Shown here: piece by piece, positions 6,191-11,527 of the stretch
Layout of the letters: the number at the start of each line of letters is the position of its first letter
How positions within the stretch are numbered: the stretch's first letter is position 1
Source of the DNA: Verrucomicrobiales bacterium
Lineage (GTDB): Bacteria; Verrucomicrobiota; Verrucomicrobiia; Limisphaerales; UBA11320
Assembly: GCA_003452185.1 (NCBI GenBank)
Contig: DMJJ01000220.1
Span: forward strand, 1,613 to 13,139
DNA: 11,527 nucleotides
Direction: 5' to 3'
Position numbers and translations under genes: made by a program
Notes under the pieces: model-generated
The model's database searches: none
What the model saw: only the letters and a program-made list of their open reading frames with translations
Told to the model about the DNA's origin: nothing

Positions 6191-6697
6191 ATGCCCGAGC
6201 CTTACGAAGAACAGATCGGCGGGGAGTGGCTCCTGCGGCTTCCGCCCCGCCCGTCGCACGAAGCCCTGTGCGAGCGCCTCCACCTTTACATGGGGCGCGT
6301 GGTCGCCTCCCTCAGGAGCACCACCCTGCTCCCGATGCGGGAGCAGGTGGCCCTTTCCGACCAGCATCGGTTCCGTCCCGACCTCGCCCTCGTCGCCTCC
6401 AGCACGGGGAAGCTCTGGCTGGCGGTGGAGGTCATCAGCCAGGAGGATCATCATGCCGACACCGTCCTCAAGAAGATGGTGTACGAGGAGATCCACCTGG
6501 CCCGGCTCTGGATCGTCGATCCCCGCTATGAGAATGTGGAGGTGTATCATGGCAACCCCTACGGGCTGAGCCTGAAGGAGACCTTGATGGTGAAGGAGAC
6601 CCTGGCGGAGCCGTTGTTGCCCGGGTTCGTTCTTCCGGTTACTGATTTATTCCATCCGCCGGGAGGCCCGGCAGGAACGACGGCGCGCGATTTTTGA
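6191..6697 (+). CDS. Uma2 family (DUF820) putative restriction-endonuclease-fold protein
   Basis: A 168-residue protein with the PD-(D/E)XK-like Uma2 pattern: FRPDLALV (Asp64), LWLAVEVIS (Glu80), a following Asp90, Lys94/Lys95 in DTVLKKMVYEE, and LWIVDPRYENVEVYH. Such proteins occur in large numbers in cyanobacteria, Planctomycetes and Verrucomicrobia; most have no known target, and nuclease activity here is inferred from fold. I chose the ATG at 6191 because MPEPYEEQIGGEWLLR resembles usual family starts; in-frame upstream ATGs at 6149 and 6101 would add 14 or 30 residues of low-complexity sequence starting at a run of eight G bases (6107-6114). It is separated from the next gene by only 7 bases, suggesting co-transcription. 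Confidence 0.82.
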   Translation: MPEPYEEQIGGEWLLRLPPRPSHEALCERLHLYMGRVVASLRSTTLLPMREQVALSDQHRFRPDLALVASSTGKLWLAVEVISQEDHHADTVLKKMVYEEIHLARLWIVDPRYENVEVYHGNPYGLSLKETLMVKETLAEPLLPGFVLPVTDLFHPPGGPAGTTARDF

Positions 6698-6704
6698 CAT
6701 TCCG

Positions 6705-7322
6705 ATGATGAAGGCACTGATCCTGGTCGATTTGCAGCGGGAGTTTCTTCCCGAGGGTGGATGGGAGCTCCCGGGCTCCGAGTCCGTGGTGACGCTGGCC
6801 AACCGCATCCAGCGGCGGTTCCGCGTGGTGGCGGCGACGCAGGACTGGCATCCCCGGTCGCACAAGATTTTCGCGGAAAACCACGACAAGCGCCAGGTCG
6901 GGGAGGTCATCGACTTCAAGCGCCAGGTGTTCCGCCTCACCCGGCCCCACTGCATCCAGAAGACCGTGGGCGCCGAGCTCGCCGGGGCGCTCCAGATGGA
7001 CAACATCCATCGCGTGTTCCGCCGGGGGCAGGATGCCGACGTCAACGGGTACAGCGCCTTCTTCGACAACGACCAGCGGACCTCCACCGGGCTCGTCGAG
7101 TTCCTCCGGGCGCGCAAGGTCACCGACGTCTACCTCTTCGGCTTCTCCCACGATGGGTGCGTGGTCCACTCGGCCCTCGATTCCCAGGCCCTCGGCTTCA
7201 AGACCTTCCTGGTGGCCGACGCGGTGCGTTCCACCCCCCTGACAACGGAGGAGCAGGCCGAGGAGGATCGCCAGTTGGCGGCGGCCGGGGTGACCAAGGT
7301 GCTCAGCACCTCGCTCCTGTAG
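6705..7322 (+). CDS. pncA: Nicotinamidase-like cysteine hydrolase (isochorismatase superfamily)
   Basis: A 205-residue protein that follows E. coli PncA closely along its length. PncA deamidates nicotinamide to nicotinate in NAD salvage. Seen here: the catalytic Asp9 in LILVDLQREF, the metal-binding DWHPRSH (Asp47, His49, His53), PHCIQ at 81-85 (compare DHCVQ), GYSAFFDN at 115-122, and the nucleophile Cys152 in SHDGCVVHSALD. The oddity is the third catalytic residue: the Lys of the family (FHKG in E. coli) is Arg107 here (FRRG), read from codon CGG. This may change or lower activity, or mark a related hydrolase with another amide substrate. Starts at 6705 and 6708 are both possible (two consecutive ATGs). 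The Uma2 gene precedes it by 7 bases; a functional link between the two is not apparent. Confidence 0.8.
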   Translation: MMKALILVDLQREFLPEGGWELPGSESVVTLANRIQRRFRVVAATQDWHPRSHKIFAENHDKRQVGEVIDFKRQVFRLTRPHCIQKTVGAELAGALQMDNIHRVFRRGQDADVNGYSAFFDNDQRTSTGLVEFLRARKVTDVYLFGFSHDGCVVHSALDSQALGFKTFLVADAVRSTPLTTEEQAEEDRQLAAAGVTKVLSTSLL

Positions 7323-7323
7323 G

Positions 7324-7356
7324 CCCCCGGCGGTCAGGCACCGGATGCCGCGGGGG
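7324..7356. terminator. Possible bidirectional terminator between the hydrolase and HDOD genes
   Basis: CCCCC (7324-7328) and GGC (7329-7331) can pair with GGGGG (7352-7356) and GCC (7347-7349) around a 2-base bulge, with GGT/ACC inside. The structure overlaps the last codons of the - strand HDOD gene and lies just after the + strand stop at 7322. TGTT follows on the + strand, but there is no clear T run. Confidence 0.35.
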
Positions 7357-9067
7357 TGTTCCCCTTCCCGAGCAACTCCTGCTTCAGCTGCTGGCAATGG
7401 GCCTGAAGGTTGTGGTCGAAGCGGCGGATGTTGAAGGTGGGATAGACCCGGAACTTCAGAACCTGCCAGGCCGGGGTTTCATCCACCGGGGGGCAGAGGT
7501 CCTTCGGGGTGTCGCCGCAGTAGCCCAGATGGTGGTGCATGCAGAGGGTGCGGGCGAGGGAAACGACCGCAACCAGTTCGACATGTTCGGTGGCCTGGTG
7601 CGGGGCCTCGACCCACTTCAGCACGCTTTGATAGGGGGCCGGGAGGGGATGCTTCTCACAAAAGCGCACGGCCATTTCGCGGCTCGTGCACCCCATGTAG
7701 GCTTTCTCCGCCGCGTGGAGGGAGATCGACCGTGAATGGGCGTGGCGCGCCATGGCCTGAAACCCGTACGGGTGGATCCCCAGGAGCACGAGCTTCCCCA
7801 GGTCGTGCAGCAGCCCCGCGGTGTAGGCGTAGTCCTCGATCGCCTTGAGCTCGAGCTGCCGGGCCGTGTGGAGGGAGACTGCGGCCACCCCCATTTGGAA
7901 AAGCCAGAAACGCGACCACGAGACCGGAGGGACGTCCATGTGACGCTCCCGGATCAGGGGCATGGCTTTGGCCACCCCGGCGAGGGCCGTGTTTCCAAGT
8001 ACCCCCACGGCGACCGAGGGGTGATCGACGCTCGCCCCCTCCCCTTGATGAAGCTTGTTGGCCGCGACGAGGACCTCGGCCGAGAGCCCCGGATCCCGGG
8101 AGACAAAATCCATCAGGTACTCGATGTCGGTGCTCTTCGACTCCGCCGCCATGATGAATTCGGCAGCGATCGTATCGACCACCGGGCAGGAGGGGAGGGC
8201 GTCGACCAGCTCCATGACCCGCTCGGCATCGGTGATCGGTCCCGTCAGGTCGATGTTCGACTCCAGCCAGAGGGCCTTGTCCTTGGCCGCCGCCGGCTCG
8301 GTCTCCCCTTCCGTGGCGAGCAGCGCCGCCGGGACATCGAGGGGATTGAGCGCCGCCCGAAGGAGGCGGGCGTGGGCCTCGAGATTCGGGGCGACTTTTT
8401 CAAGGATCCCCGTCGCGCCCGCCTGGAGGGCCTGCTGGACCTCCTCGAGGTAGTGGGCGAGGGCCGCGAATCCTGCCTCCTGTGAGGCCTGAAGCAGGGG
8501 GGGGGGCGGCTCCTCCCCTTCCTTGCGCTCGGGGGGGCGACCCTGGGTGAGGGCTGCGATGTCCTCGCCGATCAGGCCGAGGAGCCGGGTTCGACGACGC
8601 GCCAGGTCGCGGGGCGATATCCCGAGCCGCCTCGAACACTCTGCCTCCGGCTCTAGGAGCTTCTCCCGCCACGGGTGGGTCAGGGCGGCGGCAATCTCGG
8701 CGTGAACCACTTCGTCGTGGTACGGCTGGATGACGTAGTTCTGGATCCCCAGGGCGCGCAGCTTCGCCGCCGGGGAATGGTCCTGGACGCGGGTGTAAAC
8801 AACGATTGGGATCCCTCCAAAGACGGGGTCGGCCCGGACCTGCGAGATGAAGTCGGCCCCGTTCTGCTGGGCGAGCTTGATCTCCACGATCACAAGGTCG
8901 ATGACGACGAGTTCCCGCAGGAGCGCCCAGGCGGCCTCGATCGTCGTGGCGAGGACGCACCGGTTGCGGCTGCGGCCGACGATTCCCCGCATTGCGAGCC
9001 CGGCCACCTCGCTGTCGTCCAGGAGGAGGAGGTTGGCGGTCTGCCTAAAGGTGGTGGTCTGCGGCAT
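7334..9067 (-). CDS. HDOD-domain signalling protein with a degenerate receiver domain
   Basis: A 577-residue protein. Residues about 12-130 form a response-regulator receiver fold (LLLLDDSE with Asp17/Asp18, then DLVIVEIKLAQQNG, IPIVVYTR with Thr92, and NYVIQPYHDEVV). Two key positions are changed: the phospho-acceptor Asp is Glu62 and the conserved Lys before Pro is Gln114, so normal phosphorylation is unlikely. Residues about 135-275 are a helical, charged linker with a PPPP run at 187-190 encoded by ten consecutive C bases. Residues about 280-505 are an HDOD domain (LVDALPSCPVV, then FVSRDPGLSAEVLVAAN, and GLLHDLGKLVLLGIH with His421-Asp422). HDOD proteins are known from signalling, chemotaxis-type regulation and stress responses, but their biochemistry is poorly defined. 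The ATG at 9067 is chosen because it starts shortly before the receiver; the frame is open to 9115. It converges on the nicotinamidase-like gene with an 11-base gap. Confidence 0.88.
   Translation of the reverse strand: MPQTTTFRQTANLLLLDDSEVAGLAMRGIVGRSRNRCVLATTIEAAWALLRELVVIDLVIVEIKLAQQNGADFISQVRADPVFGGIPIVVYTRVQDHSPAAKLRALGIQNYVIQPYHDEVVHAEIAAALTHPWREKLLEPEAECSRRLGISPRDLARRRTRLLGLIGEDIAALTQGRPPERKEGEEPPPPLLQASQEAGFAALAHYLEEVQQALQAGATGILEKVAPNLEAHARLLRAALNPLDVPAALLATEGETEPAAAKDKALWLESNIDLTGPITDAERVMELVDALPSCPVVDTIAAEFIMAAESKSTDIEYLMDFVSRDPGLSAEVLVAANKLHQGEGASVDHPSVAVGVLGNTALAGVAKAMPLIRERHMDVPPVSWSRFWLFQMGVAAVSLHTARQLELKAIEDYAYTAGLLHDLGKLVLLGIHPYGFQAMARHAHSRSISLHAAEKAYMGCTSREMAVRFCEKHPLPAPYQSVLKWVEAPHQATEHVELVAVVSLARTLCMHHHLGYCGDTPKDLCPPVDETPAWQVLKFRVYPTFNIRRFDHNLQAHCQQLKQELLGKGNTPAASGA
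8497..8506. repeat. Homopolymer run of ten G (C on the coding strand) inside the HDOD gene
   Basis: Ten consecutive G bases on the + strand encode most of the PPPP run (residues 187-190) in the linker between the receiver and HDOD parts. Runs of this length are prone to slipped-strand changes and also to sequencing error. Confidence 0.9.
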
Positions 9068-9315
9068 CCTGTCTATTGGATGAGCCCATCCTTCGTTCCC
9101 CGGGGCGAAGTGCAATCCAAAAAGAGGTTGGAACGAGGGATCTCTCCCCCTGGCAGTTGGGCCACGCCGCTCAGTAAGGTGGATCAGGGCACCTCACGCC
9201 CCCATCCGAACTGATCCAGACCGGGTACGATGGGCGGTTGGCGATCGGTGAGGCGGCTGGATCCGGTCGCAGGCGTCTGCGCGGTCTCGGAACGCCACGG
9301 TCGGCAAATCTGTAC
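9068..9315. other. Intergenic region between the HDOD gene and the helicase-nuclease gene
   Basis: About 250 bases with no convincing gene. It should hold the promoter of the HDOD gene (- strand) and the end of the helicase transcript. An imperfect palindrome around CCCCGGGG (9091-9110, CTTCG/CGAAG arms) lies 24 bases upstream of the HDOD start. GATCCAG (9213-9219) is the reverse complement of CTGGATC (9257-9263). No tRNA, clear promoter boxes or target-site duplication were found. The change from GC-rich to lower-GC sequence happens near the right end of this region. Confidence 0.5.
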
Positions 9316-11527
9316 TCAAGAGTTTGCGCGACGCCAGACATTGTTTGAATCTCCGGAAACCTTCCTCAATTCCTCCAGCCGACGAAGCGAGTCTTCAATT
9401 CGTTTGTAGGCAGCTTCGGAAAAATCGAGAGCATCCGCCGCGTGTCTGATTAGCTCCACGCGAGCAACTCGACCCTGTCTCGGCATCAGTTCAAGAAGGA
9501 CATGTCCGATCTCCTCGCAAATCAAGACGCCGTGGGGCCGTTTTTGTTTGGCGGCGGCGATATATTCACGAAGGGCGGTATTGATACCGTCGTGTGCAGC
9601 CTCTTCATGACTTTCATCTGGCGACACACCGCTTCCTGCGTTTGGCAACTCCATCTGTTTCGATTGAACGAGAGATGGCACAGGAGATTTCGCAACGACT
9701 CGAGAAACAGTCGGTGTTTGATTTGGTGGCGGCCGATTGGTGCGCTCGGATTGCGGTGGGGTTTGCGACGAGGCACTGGGTGACGCCTCTGTCAACGGCT
9801 GGATTCCGAGTTCGTCCAGCTTGCGCCAGAGTGAGACCATTGTCTTATCGCGGTCAAAGTAGAAGTTGGACGCACTAACGCGCCAGAACACCCATTTACA
9901 ACGTTCAAGTTGACGTTGGCGCGCCATATCCCGAATGATTTGATCTGGGTCATCGTGGTGCGGGCCATCACACTCAACAGCGAGCCGCGACTTCAAACCT
10001 TCGATGACGAAATCAATCCGATAGCGGCCTGGTCCGAACGGTTCGTATTGAGGGATGAGCCTGAAATTCTTTGCGTGAATCATTCTCCCGACTTCACGCT
10101 CAAACTCGCTCTCACATCTCTCCCAGTCAGGCTTGCCCGCAGACCGCGCGGTGGGATTGCTATAATAAGCGAGCAGCCTATACCGCATGTCATCAGGGTT
10201 AAGTTCATTGAGCGTGACTGTGTGGAATAGCCACACCTGATCACGCCCGCGACTTGCGGCGACATTGAATCGTTGTTTGTCGGATTCTTTAACCAATGGC
10301 GCAAAACGTTGGTTGGGTGCCGCGACCATGCTGAGAAACATGATGTCCCGTTCATCGCCTTGAAACGCGTAGGCATCGCCACAGACAAGCTCTCGCTGTT
10401 CGATCTCTTCCGGCGTAAGCCGCTCCAACAAGAGTTGGTTGATTAGTTTCGCCTGTTCTTCTCCTTGCAACGAGACGACCCCAAAGGTTGGTTTACCATT
10501 GGGATGATGGTCGTCCTTCGCACAGAGATAGCGCGGGTCTTTGGTGCATTGAACGATTGCGTCAACCAATGCTACTGCTTCTGGTTTGTTTCGCGCATAA
10601 CCCGCGTTGCCTTCGCGAAATCCTTCTGCAACGTGTCGTACGACGATTGGCTCTAGCCGCTCCGGTGGATACTGGCGTAATGGGATCAGCGGCGTTGCTG
10701 CATAGCAAAGGTCGTTTGAGAACCGAATGATCTCGGGGACGCAACGGAAGTGTTCTCGTAGCACGATCCTCCTACCAAAACGAATCACGGCTTGATTAAA
10801 AAGACTGCTCTCCACGCCGAGAGCATCACGGTGTGGCAAGTCAGAAATCAATCGTTCCGAGAGAAGATCAACGTCAGCACGACCTACACCGACCGCCTCT
10901 GGACTTATTTGTTGGTCGTCACCTACGACGATGATTTGCTTTGCGAGATACAAAAGCGCAAGCGTATCAGGCCCGCTTTGGCTTGCCTCATCAACGATCA
11001 CTATGTCGAACGATTCAGGCTTTGCATCAATTGTTTCAGCCAGTCTGTAAAATGGCATGATCCACGCGGGGACTGCCCCGCGACATTGATCCATGTGCAT
11101 TCGCGCATCCCGTCGATGGATTTCCGCGCGCGCGCCAGTGCCTCGCCCGATTCGCCTGACGGCATTTGTCCACGCCATCAAATGTTGCCGCTGCGCTTCA
11201 GTGAGACGGTCAAAGCAATGTCGCCATGACTTCTCCGCTGCAAGCTCCGCCATGCTTCGTTGAAGATCCTTCTGGAGTGTCTTGGCTTCTCCTTCAAGCT
11301 GGTCGGCATCTTGTCCCCGATGGAATTCCTGCAGCCAAGCGTTTGTTCGCGACCAATTCCACGCTCGCTCTATGTTGGCCAATCGTTCGCTCCATGCCTG
11401 ATTTGCAGAATCTGCGACGAGCATTGCGGCCAAGCGGGGAGCGTGATTGTAGATTGATTGGAAGAGGGATTCCCGATTTTCTAGCAAGTGCTTGTCTTCG
11501 GTCAACTGTAACCGGTAAGCCGAGCAC
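9316..11527 (-). CDS. Superfamily 1 helicase fused to a DUF559/Vsr-like nuclease (5' partial)
   Basis: The frame is open to the window edge, so the N-terminus, including the Walker A motif, lies outside; 736 full codons are visible. Positions below count from the TTG at 11505, which is an internal Leu rather than a start. A helical, charged insertion fills about 1-165. Then follow helicase motifs of the DNA2/UPF1 group: Walker B VDEASQSG (171-178), motif III VVGDDQQISP (193-202), motif IV EHFRCVPEII (251-260), motif V FQGDERD (381-387) and motif VI FNVAASRGRDQ (413-423). A PD-(D/E)XK nuclease domain (about 465-570) shows RIDFVI with Asp498 and AVECDGPHH with Glu511 and Asp513, ending in WRVSASNFYF. 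A Pro/Ser/Thr-rich linker (571-640) leads to a helical domain (641-713). Lower GC than its neighbours suggests transfer. Function is inferred: DNA unwinding coupled to cleavage, possibly phage defence or repair. Confidence 0.88.
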   Translation of the reverse strand, partial: CSAYRLQLTEDKHLLENRESLFQSIYNHAPRLAAMLVADSANQAWSERLANIERAWNWSRTNAWLQEFHRGQDADQLEGEAKTLQKDLQRSMAELAAEKSWRHCFDRLTEAQRQHLMAWTNAVRRIGRGTGARAEIHRRDARMHMDQCRGAVPAWIMPFYRLAETIDAKPESFDIVIVDEASQSGPDTLALLYLAKQIIVVGDDQQISPEAVGVGRADVDLLSERLISDLPHRDALGVESSLFNQAVIRFGRRIVLREHFRCVPEIIRFSNDLCYAATPLIPLRQYPPERLEPIVVRHVAEGFREGNAGYARNKPEAVALVDAIVQCTKDPRYLCAKDDHHPNGKPTFGVVSLQGEEQAKLINQLLLERLTPEEIEQRELVCGDAYAFQGDERDIMFLSMVAAPNQRFAPLVKESDKQRFNVAASRGRDQVWLFHTVTLNELNPDDMRYRLLAYYSNPTARSAGKPDWERCESEFEREVGRMIHAKNFRLIPQYEPFGPGRYRIDFVIEGLKSRLAVECDGPHHDDPDQIIRDMARQRQLERCKWVFWRVSASNFYFDRDKTMVSLWRKLDELGIQPLTEASPSASSQTPPQSERTNRPPPNQTPTVSRVVAKSPVPSLVQSKQMELPNAGSGVSPDESHEEAAHDGINTALREYIAAAKQKRPHGVLICEEIGHVLLELMPRQGRVARVELIRHAADALDFSEAAYKRIEDSLRRLEELRKVSGDSNNVWRRANS

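Noticed and set aside
7400..7460. Possible HD-GYP phosphodiesterase in the HDOD gene
   Set aside because: No GYP motif follows the HDLGK at residues 421-425; the LPSCPVV and RDPGLSAEVL patterns fit HDOD instead.
6761..7735. Open frame of 324 codons on the + strand
   Set aside because: It overlaps the nicotinamidase-like gene in another frame and the HDOD gene on the other strand. The product is dominated by Gly, Arg and Pro.
7736..8485. Open frame of 249 codons on the + strand
   Set aside because: It is fully antisense to the HDOD gene, whose domains are clear.
10792..11229. Open frame of 145 codons on the + strand, inside the helicase gene
   Set aside because: It is antisense to the helicase Walker B and insertion region, which are well supported; no domain or ribosome binding site is seen.
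11503..11505. TTG at 11505 as the start of the helicase-nuclease
   Set aside because: The frame stays open to the window edge, and a helicase without Walker A would be incomplete. The gene is simply cut by the window.
1..11527. Search for CRISPR arrays, tRNA or rRNA genes and insertion sequences
   Set aside because: No regularly spaced direct repeats, tRNA-like cloverleaf, rRNA segments, transposase or terminal inverted repeats were found by eye on either strand.

Overview
The window looks like chromosome of a GC-rich Gram-negative bacterium. A Verrucomicrobiota member is the most likely host. That assignment is inference: it rests on the secreted FecR-domain proteins, the Uma2-family protein with an MPEPYEE-type start, frequent starts without a Shine-Dalgarno sequence, and the general look of the proteins. 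No rRNA or tRNA is present to confirm it.

Left part (1-1330): the 3' end of one gene is followed by a strong intrinsic terminator, then a leader rich in pyrimidines and possible hairpins, then a complete secreted FecR-domain protein with its own terminator. The C-terminus of the first gene can be aligned with that of the second, so the two are probably tandem paralogues.

Central housekeeping block (1367-4754, + strand): coaD, yceD (DUF177), rpmF, plsX and fabH. This is the classic yceD-rpmF-plsX-fabH cluster headed by coaD, and it links coenzyme A synthesis, ribosomal protein L32, acyl-phosphate formation for phospholipids and initiation of fatty-acid synthesis. Hairpins lie between rpmF and plsX and between plsX and fabH. 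Converging on it are fmt (initiator tRNA formyltransferase) and a DUF167 gene on the - strand.

Right-centre (6191-9067): a Uma2-family putative nuclease and a nicotinamidase-like hydrolase form a close + strand pair. Converging on them is a large HDOD protein with an N-terminal receiver-like domain. Both the hydrolase and the receiver carry substitutions at key positions: Arg for the catalytic Lys in the hydrolase, and Glu for the phospho-acceptor Asp plus Gln for the conserved Lys in the receiver.

Right end (9316-11527, - strand): the C-terminal 736 residues of a superfamily 1 DNA2/UPF1-type helicase fused to a DUF559/Vsr-like PD-(D/E)XK nuclease and a further helical C-terminal domain. The gene runs off the window edge and is visibly lower in GC than the rest, so it is probably acquired accessory DNA. 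It is the best candidate here for part of a defence or DNA-processing system, but its partners would lie outside the window. I see no CRISPR array, insertion sequence, tRNA or rRNA.
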